From positions 1-39,314 of the IMG/VR virus record IMGVR_UViG_3300023180_000146: a stretch of DNA of 39,314 nucleotides; one strand, 5' to 3'. The notes beneath the pieces were generated by a model. The model was not told where the DNA came from. It saw only the letters and a list, made by a program, of their open reading frames with translations, and made no database searches. Both the position numbers and the translations under genes were made by a program. Origin of the DNA: a virus. Shown piece by piece: positions 6,682 to 14,033 of this stretch; positions within the stretch are counted from its first letter, which is position 1; each line of letters starts with the position of its first letter.

Positions 6682-7195
6682 ATCTGTATTTCCCTTTAAC
6701 TAACACTTTACGAGATTTGGTCTGTTGCTCAATCTCTATGTGTCTACTATCTATGAGAGCAGAAATACGTCTACTGATAGCAACACCCACGTTCTTAGGC
6801 AGATATTCTTTATGCTCACTATCAGACAACTGATTACGAACTTCAGAAATGACTAGTCTTTTTTTCGCATACTTGAGACTATCCATTGCTTTGAAGATTT
6901 CTAAGTCGATGACACGATGTATGTCTGCCCTCTTAGGTTTGCGCGGTACAGGATCAGGCATAACCCACTTACGTCTACTACCTGAATTCTCGTAGACCTT
7001 TCTACCATCTGGCATCAGTGTATGCGCTTCTTCAATAACTCTAAACACATATACTTTCGTGCCATCTTCACGCTGGCGAATGAACTTCTGTTCATACTTT
7101 GCGGGTACACGCTTGCCATGTTCTTTATCATGCTCGGCAAGGCGTTGCAAGAAGGTAGGAACTTGTAATTCGTCTTTCTTCTTGCTTTTCGCCAT
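6674..7195 (-). CDS. Hypothetical basic protein, possible winged-helix C-terminus
   Basis: A 173-residue basic protein. The N-terminus (MAKSKKKDELQ) is lysine-rich; residues about 35-75 contain alternating beta-type segments. The C-terminal half (residues about 90-173, ending RHIEIEQQTKSRKVLVKGKYRYV) has a helix-helix-helix then beta-hairpin pattern that could be a winged helix, suggesting DNA binding. That is inference only. Its ATG shares a base with the upstream stop (TAATG). Confidence 0.6.
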   Translation of the reverse strand: MAKSKKKDELQVPTFLQRLAEHDKEHGKRVPAKYEQKFIRQREDGTKVYVFRVIEEAHTLMPDGRKVYENSGSRRKWVMPDPVPRKPKRADIHRVIDLEIFKAMDSLKYAKKRLVISEVRNQLSDSEHKEYLPKNVGVAISRRISALIDSRHIEIEQQTKSRKVLVKGKYRYV

Positions 7196-7488
7196 TACTT
7201 ATCTCCGTATGCTTCAAAAAATGCAATCTTCACACTATCGACACGAAAACTGCGCCATGCTTCTTTTTCTAAGTCCCAACATTTGATGACTTCTCTATTG
7301 ACATCTTTCGCTTGATTAGTCTTCACAGTTTCGAACTGTGGCATCATGTTTTCATTTAGTGTGCATTTCATCTTACGCTCAGTGCCGTCTTTCTTTGTAA
7401 ACGTCACACGCACAACACCGTCATGCAAGTCTTTCATAATATCTTCATACATATACTCAATCTCCTTCGATTTTTTGTCTGAGTTCAT
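7195..7488 (-). CDS. SH3-barrel protein, DUF2693/WYL_2-like
   Basis: A 97-residue protein. GVVRVTFTKKDGTERKMKCTL followed by IKCWDLEKEAWRSFRVDSV matches the pattern of the DUF2693 (Sm-like SH3-barrel) family common in T4-like phages, whose role is unknown to me but which resembles nucleic-acid or ligand-binding barrels. I chose the ATG at 7488 because GGAGG lies 5 bases upstream; an upstream ATG at 7515 has no such site. It overlaps the glutaredoxin gene by 32 bases. Confidence 0.8.
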   Translation of the reverse strand: MNSDKKSKEIEYMYEDIMKDLHDGVVRVTFTKKDGTERKMKCTLNENMMPQFETVKTNQAKDVNREVIKCWDLEKEAWRSFRVDSVKIAFFEAYGDK

Positions 7489-7684
7489 TATACCCTCCGA
7501 TGTATTCATTGTCAATCTCTATAATAGGAAAAGTTCGCGCTGTAGGGAATTTCGCCACTACATCATCTCTAGTGAATTCTTCTCCTAATGTGACAGAGGT
7601 ATATTCGATACCTTTCTGTTCTAGCAAACGCTTCGCCATGTCACAGTATGGACACTGCGGTTTACTCCAAACTGCTACGTTCAT
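7457..7684 (-). CDS. grx: Glutaredoxin
   Basis: A 75-residue glutaredoxin with the CPYC active site (C11, C14), the conserved TFPIIEIDNEYIGGYNEL segment (cis-Pro and glutathione-binding GG) and normal small-glutaredoxin length. It reduces disulfides using glutathione. In T4-like phages its main partner is the phage ribonucleotide reductase, whose subunits are encoded at 12924-16331. It overlaps the upstream gene by 4 bases. Confidence 0.95.
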   Translation of the reverse strand: MNVAVWSKPQCPYCDMAKRLLEQKGIEYTSVTLGEEFTRDDVVAKFPTARTFPIIEIDNEYIGGYNELRQKIEGD

Positions 7685-8382
7685 GATGCCGGTCCTTTAT
7701 TCTCAATTACTTTCACTCGGTTAATGAAAGTTTCTCTAATGTCTGAATATTTATTTATCTCATGCTTACGCACAAAACCATCTAAGTCTACACAATCACC
7801 AATCTTCATTTCCCATGCTTCATGCTTATCGTATGTGACCCAAGTTTTAATCAGATTTCTATGTCGGTCACAAAACGTATATATCCAACTGTCATGGTCT
7901 TGCATATGATGCTTCTGTATCAACTTAATGAAAAAGTTTTTACGCTTACCTGGCACACCTACATAATCGCTATTCTTGTGTGCTTCATTAAATGCATCAC
8001 GTTCTTTACCTTTCAGATAAGTTGGAACCATCGCTACTATGTAACCAATATTTTTCTCGGTGCAAGTATCTTGCAGAGATAAAGCAATACAAGTATTAAT
8101 GAATTCATTCTGCGTTGGTTTCATGTATCGAAAGTAATCAAGTACTTTCTGCGCTTCGGACAACTTAGTCTCATAATTTTCATCATAAGACTGAATAGTA
8201 TAGTCAGGATTCGGCGCCTGGCATTGACGATGTACAAATTCTACAACTTTATCTTTTGTAGATTTGACACCGTGACCGTCGCCACGATATCCTGACCTAG
8301 CATTGCCGATGAAGTGACCGTCTTTGTCAATCTCGTACAATGCCCTTGCAATAATATCAGTAAGTTTTAAATTGTTGTCCAT
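7681..8382 (-). CDS. Phage protein with probable C-terminal OB-fold
   Basis: About 233 residues. The C-terminal region (VGVPGKRKNFFIKLIQ, then DSWIYTFCDRHRNLIKTWVTYDKHEAWEMKIGDCVDLDGFVRKHEINKYSDIRETFINRVKVI) follows the pattern of an OB-fold domain seen in several phage proteins: beta strands, an 'x-GNxIKW' turn, a 'GDxxxxxGxVKxHxxYxG' strand and a final RVKVI. Single-stranded nucleic-acid binding is therefore plausible, but not shown. The start is uncertain: ATG at 8382 or 8409, neither with a strong ribosome binding site. It overlaps a cysteine-rich gene upstream and glutaredoxin downstream. Confidence 0.7.
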   Translation of the reverse strand: MDNNLKLTDIIARALYEIDKDGHFIGNARSGYRGDGHGVKSTKDKVVEFVHRQCQAPNPDYTIQSYDENYETKLSEAQKVLDYFRYMKPTQNEFINTCIALSLQDTCTEKNIGYIVAMVPTYLKGKERDAFNEAHKNSDYVGVPGKRKNFFIKLIQKHHMQDHDSWIYTFCDRHRNLIKTWVTYDKHEAWEMKIGDCVDLDGFVRKHEINKYSDIRETFINRVKVIENKGPAS

Positions 8383-8545
8383 AGTCATTGTCCATAAACC
8401 CATCTTCATTTTCGTTCATCTCTGGTTCTGGTTCATACTGTGGTTCGCACTCACAACCACCACAGTTTATACAAGCGAAACACTGATAGCAAGAGAACTC
8501 ATCTGCTTTCAGTGTATCATCACCGCATACGCTACATTTATACAT
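8357..8545 (-). CDS. Cysteine-rich zinc-binding-type small protein
   Basis: A 62-residue protein starting MYKCSVCGDD, with CxxC (C4, C7) followed by CYQCFACINCGGCEC, a dense cluster of cysteines suited to one or two zinc ions. The C-terminal half is acidic and Pro/Glu/Asn-rich. The ATG at 8545 is chosen because AGGGGG lies 7 bases upstream. The function is unknown; zinc-ribbon proteins of this size are often protein- or nucleic-acid-binding. Confidence 0.7.
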   Translation of the reverse strand: MYKCSVCGDDTLKADEFSCYQCFACINCGGCECEPQYEPEPEMNENEDGFMDNDYGQQFKTY

Positions 8546-8753
8546 ATATTGACCCCCTTTCCATTTGAATTTGTGCATCCCACTTCGCCGCTTGTTCATC
8601 TGCCCACTTGTCGTAGTCTTTCAGAACTTGCTCTTTCTCTTCTAATAAACTAGCAAGAGAGTTAAGTGCCATACGCTTTTCATCTGACGCGCCCTCTTCA
8701 AATGCTATAATAGCATTCTTCAGAACATCAACATCACGAATAACATCATTCAT
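8538..8753 (-). CDS. Small helical protein, unknown
   Basis: A 71-residue helical, acidic protein (MNDVIRDVDVLKNAIIAFEEGASDEKRMALNSL...). A GGAGG site 7 bases before the ATG at 8753 decides the start; an upstream TTG in frame lacks one. It overlaps the next gene by 8 bases. The EKRMALNSLASLLEEKEQVLKDYDKWA stretch could form a coiled coil. No family recognised. Confidence 0.65.
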   Translation of the reverse strand: MNDVIRDVDVLKNAIIAFEEGASDEKRMALNSLASLLEEKEQVLKDYDKWADEQAAKWDAQIQMERGSIYV

Positions 8754-8767
8754 CACTAAACCTCCAA

Positions 8768-8980
8768 TCAATGATACTGAAGAAGTTCATTTGCTTCTTC
8801 AGGAGTTGCGAAATACTCAGAGAGACGGTCATAAGGCATGACAAAACCATGCTCTTTATAGACCTGACCTACATACCAACCAGCGGCAGACGCCATTACT
8901 AGTGGTTGCGACACCATGAGTGTCTCACCGTATGAGACAGTCTCAGTAAACACGATTTCATCAGATTTCCAAACTTGCAT
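8768..8980 (-). CDS. Hypothetical protein, 70 residues
   Basis: A small acidic protein (MQVWKSDEIVFTETVSYGE...), first gene after the promoter at 9011-9039. A strong AGAGGTG site precedes the ATG. The middle (SQPLVMASAAGWYVGQVY) is moderately hydrophobic but too polar for a clear membrane helix. No family recognised; position suggests early expression. Confidence 0.65.
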   Translation of the reverse strand: MQVWKSDEIVFTETVSYGETLMVSQPLVMASAAGWYVGQVYKEHGFVMPYDRLSEYFATPEEANELLQYH

Positions 8981-9010
8981 AATTCACCTCTTTCATCACA
9001 GTATAGTATT

Positions 9011-9039
9011 ATATTAACAAATCAATCATGCTTTGTCAA
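9011..9039 (-). promoter_or_regulatory. Sigma-70-like promoter with -35 in a hairpin
   Basis: -35 TTGACA (9039-9034), 17-bp spacer, -10 TAATAT (9016-9011). The -35 sits inside a perfect inverted repeat (ATGCTT, loop, AAGCAT, 9028-9043) that is flanked upstream by a run of seven A. On the plus strand the same repeat followed by T7 resembles a weak terminator. It drives the genes from 8980 leftwards. Confidence 0.8.
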
Positions 9040-9047
9040 GCATTTTT

Positions 9048-9314
9048 TTAAGAAAATGCAATCAATGCGAGTAGCAAAGAGTTCAGCGAGAACCCTATCG
9101 CATTCGATACAATGTATAGCATATCTTTAGCATAGATTGCCCGCACTAGGAACAAGGACAGTCCTAACCAGACTAGCAAGATAAAGTTCAGTGGAGGTAG
9201 ATGGGTCGACCATCCCATCAGAACTGAGATTGATGTTGGAGCAGTTGCTCCATGTATTAGGATCATTCCGATCCACCCACACATTTCTGGGATTTTATTT
9301 TTCACATTATTCAT
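9048..9314 (-). CDS. Small three-helix membrane protein, unknown
   Basis: An 88-residue very hydrophobic protein with three likely transmembrane helices (about residues 11-30, 38-58 and 66-86) and short loops. AAGGAG precedes the ATG and the promoter at 9341-9369 lies just upstream. The size and topology would fit a holin or a membrane-active early protein, but it lies in the early-gene region rather than with the spanins. No family recognised. Confidence 0.7.
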   Translation of the reverse strand: MNNVKNKIPEMCGWIGMILIHGATAPTSISVLMGWSTHLPPLNFILLVWLGLSLFLVRAIYAKDMLYIVSNAIGFSLNSLLLALIAFS

Positions 9315-9340
9315 AATATAACTCCTTTTCTTATTGTATT

Positions 9341-9369
9341 ATAGTAACACACTTTTTTAGAGTTGTCAA
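9341..9369 (-). promoter_or_regulatory. Sigma-70-like promoter
   Basis: -35 TTGACA (9369-9364), 17-bp spacer, -10 TACTAT (9346-9341), in the gap before the membrane protein gene at 9048-9314. The expected leader is about 20 bases and contains AAGGAG. Confidence 0.75.
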
Positions 9370-9572
9370 GCAATTTCTTCGATTGTTATGCGATATTTTT
9401 TCATATTCATATCACACAAATCAATAGTCTTTTTCGTTGACACGAATGCACCATTCGCATCAAGGTCCATCTTGATAGGGTCAATCAATCCGATAATATT
9501 ATCGGGATCATACTTCAGTAGTGCTTTACGAACTACATCAGCGATTTTATCACAGTATGCTAAATTCATCAT
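9366..9572 (-). CDS. Hypothetical protein, 68 residues
   Basis: A small acidic protein (MMNLAYCDKIADVVRKALLKYD...). AAGGAG 5 bases before the first of two adjacent ATGs sets the start at 9572; this makes an ATGA overlap with the upstream gene. It has a mixed alpha/beta look (GAFVSTKKTIDLCDMNMKKYRITIEEIA). No family recognised. Its stop codon lies within the -35 of the next promoter. Confidence 0.65.
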   Translation of the reverse strand: MMNLAYCDKIADVVRKALLKYDPDNIIGLIDPIKMDLDANGAFVSTKKTIDLCDMNMKKYRITIEEIA

Positions 9573-9775
9573 ATATTCTCCTTCTTTACCCAAGTTTCAA
9601 AATTAACACCAGACCAAGTATAACCTTGATCCATCTTATAGACTTCATATGCTTGAAGAGTTTTCTGGTCTTGTGCCATGGGGTTTCGTTCAATAAACTC
9701 GATTAACTGGTCAAGTGTAAACCCAAAGAATTCACACCGCTTGTTAAGAATTGTCATTGCACCTTTAATTTTCAT
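9569..9775 (-). CDS. Hypothetical protein, 68 residues
   Basis: A small protein starting MKIKGAMTILNKRCEFFGFTLDQLIEFIERNP. AGAGAGG 8 bases before the ATG at 9775 decides the start; an earlier ATG at 9796 would leave almost no leader. It looks like a small helical domain with a C-terminal YTWSGVNFETWVKK. It overlaps the next gene by 4 bases. It is first in a small early transcript. No family recognised. Confidence 0.65.
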   Translation of the reverse strand: MKIKGAMTILNKRCEFFGFTLDQLIEFIERNPMAQDQKTLQAYEVYKMDQGYTWSGVNFETWVKKENI

Positions 9776-9806
9776 AATGTATACCTCTCTTTTCATCTTA
9801 CATATA

Positions 9807-9835
9807 CATTATAAACGCAAAAAACCCTTTTGTCA
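9807..9835 (-). promoter_or_regulatory. Consensus sigma-70 promoter embedded in a terminator
   Basis: A perfect TTGACA (9835-9830), 17-bp spacer, TATAAT (9812-9807). This is the strongest-looking promoter in the window. Its -35 forms the loop and part of the stem of the terminator hairpin at 9818-9841. It drives the small genes from 9775. Confidence 0.9.
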
Positions 9836-9841
9836 AGGGTT
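9818..9841 (-). terminator. Rho-independent terminator overlapping a promoter
   Basis: Minus-strand stem of 8 bp, AAACCCTT paired with AAGGGTTT (9841-9834 and 9828-9821) with a 5-base loop, followed by further T to give a run of six. It lies 35 bp after the stop of the gene at 9876-10187. The stem is almost symmetrical, so it may also act weakly on the plus strand. Confidence 0.75.
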
Positions 9842-9875
9842 TTCTGGTAAAAAAGTGGTAAAAATGTGGTTTTTT

Positions 9876-10187
9876 TTATGTCGCAACTGTCATATTATGT
9901 CGTTTTTGTGATATAGGCGAAAAAGACCTTGCAGTTTTAGGTTCTACACGGACATTTGCTTCGGGTAGAACAAAATGACATTCATATTCTTCATTCGACC
10001 ATTTCCAGTCATCTTCATACTTCAATACTGTGAATGAGTTTTGTTCGCCAAAGTTCATGAAAGCAACAGTAATCCATTCCTTTGTCATATCATCTGAAAA
10101 TCTGTTAGGCATAATACGAACTTCTGCGGGTAACTTTTTACTGTCACTCTTTCTAGTCAACTCTACTATACGTCTTTCAATGTCCAT
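9876..10187 (-). CDS. Hypothetical protein, 103 residues
   Basis: A basic protein with a central stretch of likely beta strands (WITVAFMNFGEQNSFTVLKYEDDWKW). The tail is rich in Arg, Ser and Thr. It has a late promoter box 22 bp upstream and a terminator downstream, so it may form a single-gene late transcript. That arrangement is unusual here. I do not recognise the family. Confidence 0.65.
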   Translation of the reverse strand: MDIERRIVELTRKSDSKKLPAEVRIMPNRFSDDMTKEWITVAFMNFGEQNSFTVLKYEDDWKWSNEEYECHFVLPEANVRVEPKTARSFSPISQKRHNMTVAT

Positions 10188-10208
10188 GTCTACTCCGTGA
10201 TGTATGAC

Positions 10209-10216
10209 TATTTATA
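10209..10216 (-). promoter_or_regulatory. T4-type late promoter box TATAAATA
   Basis: An exact TATAAATA in the 30-bp gap between the genes ending at 10218 and starting at 10187. The non-coding location makes this one of the most credible late promoters in the window. Confidence 0.65.
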
Positions 10217-10217
10217 T

Positions 10218-11408
10218 TTACTTTTTCTTGTCATTTTCTACTCTTCTATTTTCTTCAATATAGTCATGATGTACGATACCACTATTTGGTACTTTCCACT
10301 CTCTTCTCTTCTTAAACTTTTCCCATAGTGTATCTTCATCTTCACTTACAATTTTTTTGACCTGCTCTGTCTCATCCGTTCTTTCTGTTTCCTCAGAGAT
10401 GGTATGAACCTCTTTAGTTTCTGGTTTACTCTCTTCAGTCTCTTCGGTATCAATGATCCCTGGTACTTCAACAGCATGTGCATCTACCTCCGTATTCTTC
10501 TTTTCAATAACACTAGTTTCCACATTTTCTGGCACTTCAGACTTGTCCTCAAACACAGTGTCCACTCTCTCGGATATATCGACTTCCTGCACCCTGTCTG
10601 TAGATAGTTCTGTAAAGTCTCCAACTTGCTCTGTGGGGACCGTGAATTTTTTCTTCTCATCTTGATACTCTCTCAGTGATTGGTTCGCCGCAATCAGTAG
10701 TAACACTGCTAATGGGTCGAACACAAATATCAACAGTAAGATAACCCATCTCACTGCTTCATCAAAGTGGTCTTTCGCTTCATCACCATAGATAAGTTCT
10801 GCGATATATTTGAGAGGTCCTACTTCTGCTTCAAGTGCAATCTGCTCTTTACTTAATACTAGTTTCTCACCTTCTAACTCATCGATATTATTCTGCGCTT
10901 CACTGATGACTGCTTCTAACTCTGCTCTTTCTTCTTTCTGTGATTGACGAACAGCAATAGCACCTTCTGGTCCACGAATACGGTCAAAGTTCATGAGAAT
11001 TTGCACTGCTTCATCCAACTGTCCAATAACTTTCGTGGCATCTTCTATGGTAGTTACTTCTCTTGTAATTTTCTGTTCAATTCTTTCGATTACAACAGTG
11101 TTATCACCAGTAGCAATTGTCTGGTCTAAGTGTGCTTTTGATAAGAAACCAAAGATACCCATGCTTGTGATGAATATGAGTACTACAACTGCAAGTGTCA
11201 AATACGACTTCAGTAGTAGTGGTGTTTTATTCCAGTTCTGATACAACCAAGATGCTGTGACTAGTTTTCCTACTTCTAGCACACCACCCATCAATAGAAC
11301 AGGTAGTTTTGCGGCACTAAAGATAGCGGCAAGACCTAGTAAAGAGTATAGTGCGGCGATTGCTGAAATTGATAATGCCGACAATAGAGTAATTAGTGCT
11401 AGTGTCAT
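10218..11408 (-). CDS. Multi-pass membrane protein with coiled coil and acidic tail
   Basis: A 396-residue protein. Residues about 2-60 and 68-90 hold three hydrophobic helices; about 105-200 is a charged coiled coil (EERAELEAVISEAQNNIDELEGEKLVLSKEQ); about 218-242 is another membrane helix (VRWVILLLIFVFDPLAVLLLIAAN); the rest is a long Glu/Thr/Val-rich, probably disordered tail ending in basic residues. The segment PLKYIAELIYGDEAKDHFDEAVRWV looks like a conserved unknown family of marine myophages. The function is unknown; envelope remodelling or superinfection exclusion are possible. It overlaps the RuvC-like gene by 4 bases (ATGA). Confidence 0.75.
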   Translation of the reverse strand: MTLALITLLSALSISAIAALYSLLGLAAIFSAAKLPVLLMGGVLEVGKLVTASWLYQNWNKTPLLLKSYLTLAVVVLIFITSMGIFGFLSKAHLDQTIATGDNTVVIERIEQKITREVTTIEDATKVIGQLDEAVQILMNFDRIRGPEGAIAVRQSQKEERAELEAVISEAQNNIDELEGEKLVLSKEQIALEAEVGPLKYIAELIYGDEAKDHFDEAVRWVILLLIFVFDPLAVLLLIAANQSLREYQDEKKKFTVPTEQVGDFTELSTDRVQEVDISERVDTVFEDKSEVPENVETSVIEKKNTEVDAHAVEVPGIIDTEETEESKPETKEVHTISEETERTDETEQVKKIVSEDEDTLWEKFKKRREWKVPNSGIVHHDYIEENRRVENDKKK

Positions 11409-11968
11409 AGACGGTCTATTCCTGCTTTGCAGATATAAAAAGCATCGACAATATCTGTCACTGGAGAATCCAGTGTGTCTTGCCCCATTATATCTTTTAA
11501 CTGTAATATATATTTATGTTGTTTCAGAAATGCTTCATACATTGCTTCTTTATTAGCATTACCTTTATCTGTAGCATACTTCTTAACTTCTGCTGGCGAG
11601 ATTGTACTATAAGTCATTTGATTACGATACAAACGCATCTTTAAAGCACCTGCGTTCTCTCCTATATGAAAGACACGACCTTTTGCGCCCATAGCGTAAT
11701 CTTCTATGAAAACATGATTTATTGCTTGCAAACCAAACTGAGCATCTTGTTTGCTCATGCAACTCATCACCCAACTAGAAATATTGTGATAGCGTTCTTC
11801 TGCACTATTCCATGGTTTATGAAGGTCACCATAGATGTTATTCCAGGTGCCTTCATATTTCTTTTTGGTTGTTAAGAAATAAAACTGACAAGTAAAAAAT
11901 GAAATATCTTCACTAGGCGATATGCATATCGCTGGACTGCTTAGTGAATAGTCTATCCCTACATACAT
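11405..11968 (-). CDS. RuvC-like Holliday junction resolvase
   Basis: About 187 residues with an RNase H-type fold as in RuvC. It starts MYVGIDYSLSSPAICI (catalytic Asp in GIDYS), then VFIEDYAMGAKG (second acidic residue), then SPAEVKKYATDKGNANKEAMYEAF and SPVTDIVDAFYICKAG (C-terminal acidic pair), in the order expected of RuvC. It would cut branched DNA during recombination or packaging, a task done by the unrelated gp49 in T4. The start at 11968 directly follows the upstream stop; an in-frame ATG at 12004 overlaps the upstream gene. Neither start has a clear ribosome binding site. Confidence 0.8.
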   Translation of the reverse strand: MYVGIDYSLSSPAICISPSEDISFFTCQFYFLTTKKKYEGTWNNIYGDLHKPWNSAEERYHNISSWVMSCMSKQDAQFGLQAINHVFIEDYAMGAKGRVFHIGENAGALKMRLYRNQMTYSTISPAEVKKYATDKGNANKEAMYEAFLKQHKYILQLKDIMGQDTLDSPVTDIVDAFYICKAGIDRL

Positions 11969-11969
11969 T

Positions 11970-12371
11970 TTATTTCTGAAATTGCAGAGAATATTGTCTG
12001 CCATTGTGTGTGAATTTTACAATGGAATGACTATATACAGTTTTCACTTCTTCTTCGTATCTTGTTTCTACTGTGCAAAATCTTGCAGGTTGTGCTTTTG
12101 CTTGACTGTTGTTGTGACCTATAATACCACCAATGACTGCGCCTACTGCACCCCCATTGTCTACGTTCTTTGTCACGTTATTACCAATCAGACCACCAAT
12201 AATAGCACCTTTGAGCATATCACCTGACCTGTCGCCTGATACTGTTCTATCTGTACAGACTTCTACCTGATATGGTTTCTTAATGATGACTTGTTTGTTT
12301 ACATCAGTCACCGTTTGAGCATTTGCTGTTGTTGTAAATAGTGCAATTGCACCAATCAAAATATACTTCAT
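11970..12371 (-). CDS. Exported glycine-zipper protein
   Basis: A 133-residue protein with a cleavable-looking signal peptide (residues 1-18, cleavage after TANA-Q). Residues about 52-87 form a glycine-zipper pair of helices (GDMLKGAIIGGLIGNNV and GGAVGAVIGGIIGHNN), as in 17-kDa-antigen or YgdR-type proteins of Gram-negative envelopes. It is probably periplasmic or outer-membrane associated. Such host-like genes are found in some marine phages; the role may be envelope modification during infection. It overlaps MazG by one base. Confidence 0.75.
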   Translation of the reverse strand: MKYILIGAIALFTTTANAQTVTDVNKQVIIKKPYQVEVCTDRTVSGDRSGDMLKGAIIGGLIGNNVTKNVDNGGAVGAVIGGIIGHNNSQAKAQPARFCTVETRYEEEVKTVYSHSIVKFTHNGRQYSLQFQK

Positions 12372-12766
12372 TATAAGTCTCCTTCTTTCCTGTTTTCACT
12401 AAAATATGCGTCAAACTCGCCGCCAGGATATCGACTTTCTAGTTTGAACACATTCTCTTTGATTACATCATTAGGGTCTAAATCCAATGCGCTACATGCA
12501 TTAACCCAATACCAAATAATATCCCCCAACTCTCGTTTGAGGTGAAATATGGTGTCATCATCCAAAGGTTTTCCTTGGAACACACATTTCTTAATAATTT
12601 CATTGAATTCGCCTCCTTCACTTGATAGTCCGATACCTGCAGTCAATAATGTAGCAATATTGACTTTATTGTCCAACTGCATTAGTCTGCCTTCTAAATT
12701 ATGTAGACTTTTACTTTCAATACTTGTCACACTTGTCACAAACTTCTGATAATCATTTAATTTCAT
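12371..12766 (-). CDS. mazG: MazG-like nucleotide pyrophosphohydrolase
   Basis: A 131-residue all-helical NTP pyrophosphohydrolase. GLSSEGGEFNEIIKK gives the first pair of metal-binding acidic residues (ExxE) and LKRELGDIIWYW the second (ExxD), as in the MazG/EAxxE...ExxD family. It hydrolyses (d)NTPs to monophosphates. Phage MazG has been proposed to recycle host nucleotides or tune (p)ppGpp. It lies just downstream of the RNR genes, with a zinc-ribbon protein between, which supports a nucleotide-metabolism role. Confidence 0.9.
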   Translation of the reverse strand: MKLNDYQKFVTSVTSIESKSLHNLEGRLMQLDNKVNIATLLTAGIGLSSEGGEFNEIIKKCVFQGKPLDDDTIFHLKRELGDIIWYWVNACSALDLDPNDVIKENVFKLESRYPGGEFDAYFSENRKEGDL

Positions 12767-12915
12767 TATTCTTCATCCTCTTCAAAATCTAATTCACTTT
12801 CTACTTCGCCCCCACAAAAAGGACACGTTTGCACATCATAATAATCTTCATCCATATTATGTGATATCTTAAACTCGGCATCACAATGAGTACAAAAATA
12901 TGTCTTCCCTCTCAT
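12766..12915 (-). CDS. Small zinc-ribbon protein
   Basis: A 49-residue gene between nrdB and mazG. The protein has two CxxC knuckles, YFCTHCDAEF (C8, C11) and VQTCPFCGGEV (C31, C34), the spacing of a one-zinc ribbon, then a very acidic tail. TAGGAG lies 5 bases before the ATG, and the stop overlaps the mazG ATG by one base, so it is well supported as a real gene. The function is unknown; such ribbons often bind nucleic acid or act as small adaptors. Confidence 0.8.
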   Translation of the reverse strand: MRGKTYFCTHCDAEFKISHNMDEDYYDVQTCPFCGGEVESELDFEEDEE

Positions 12916-12923
12916 AAGAACTC

Positions 12924-14024
12924 CTACAATTTGAAATCTTTAAATGTATCATCTGATACATCTTGCTTGATACCTCCAATGACATAGGATTCAATTTCAG
13001 TTTCTTGAGGTGCGTTCTGAAGTCCAGAACTATTCAACCAATGCATTGTCCACGGTAGTGGGTTGTCACCTGGTTTGATGCTAAAGATAGGGTCTAGACC
13101 AATTGCTTTCATACGCTTGTTTGCTACCCATTCTACATAATCTGACAGTAACTTTTCGTTCAGTCCAATCATCGAACCGTCTTTGAATAGATACTGCGCC
13201 CATCTTTTTTCTTCATCTACTGCTTCTTTATATGCTTCATACATCCACTCTTCTTCTTCTTTGATTACTGAAAGCATCTCTTTATCATTTTCAGAGTTCT
13301 TAAAGTTCTTAATGATATGCTGTGTGATAGCAAGATGCTGACTTTCATCTCTCGCAATGAATGAGATAATCTTCGCACTACCTTCCATCAACTTCAACTC
13401 ACCGAATGCAAATGTACATGCAAATGACACATAGAAACGAATACCTTCTAGAATATTCACCGTCACTAACGCACGCCACAACTTTCTCTTCAGTTCTTTT
13501 GATGAACCTTTACCTGTTACTTCGTACTCTCTCGCATAGTTCATAAAGTCATCATAGCACTTTGTAATGCTATCTGCTCGTTCCATGATGCGCTTGTCAT
13601 CAATGACAGTATCAAAGATTTCTGCTGGATCGGAGTATAAGTTCTTAATCATGTATGTGTAACTGCGACTATGAATTGTTTCCATAAAGTCCCATGTAAT
13701 GATACAACCTTCTAATTCAGGCAGTGAGCAGTGAGGTAGAAACGCAAGACATGGACCTCGTCCTTGCACACTATCAAGCAAAATCTGATACTTCAAATTA
13801 GATGTGAAGATGTGCTTCTGCTCGGGACGCAATTCGTTATAGTCATTACGGTCTTTCTGTAATGAAATCTCTTCTGGTCGCCAGAAGAAACCCAACTGCT
13901 TTTGCGTTAGTTTGTCAAAGACAGGATACTTAAATTCATCGTATCTTTGCATACCTTGGTCTTCGCCAAAGAACATTGCTTGTTTAGTAAAATCTACTTT
14001 ATTCTTATTAAATACGCTTGACAT
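12924..14024 (-). CDS. nrdB: Ribonucleotide reductase class Ia, beta subunit
   Basis: A 366-residue radical-generating subunit. All di-iron and radical residues are present: D84, E115, H118, Y122 (in WDFMETIHSRSYTYMI), E193, E227 and H230 (in ARDESQHLAIT). The first four have the same numbers as in the E. coli protein. It forms the tyrosyl radical used by NrdA to reduce ribonucleotides to deoxyribonucleotides for phage DNA synthesis. A strong AGGAG site precedes the ATG, and it follows nrdA by 9 bases. Confidence 0.97.
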   Translation of the reverse strand: MSSVFNKNKVDFTKQAMFFGEDQGMQRYDEFKYPVFDKLTQKQLGFFWRPEEISLQKDRNDYNELRPEQKHIFTSNLKYQILLDSVQGRGPCLAFLPHCSLPELEGCIITWDFMETIHSRSYTYMIKNLYSDPAEIFDTVIDDKRIMERADSITKCYDDFMNYAREYEVTGKGSSKELKRKLWRALVTVNILEGIRFYVSFACTFAFGELKLMEGSAKIISFIARDESQHLAITQHIIKNFKNSENDKEMLSVIKEEEEWMYEAYKEAVDEEKRWAQYLFKDGSMIGLNEKLLSDYVEWVANKRMKAIGLDPIFSIKPGDNPLPWTMHWLNSSGLQNAPQETEIESYVIGGIKQDVSDDTFKDFKL

Positions 14025-14033
14025 TTCTTTCTC

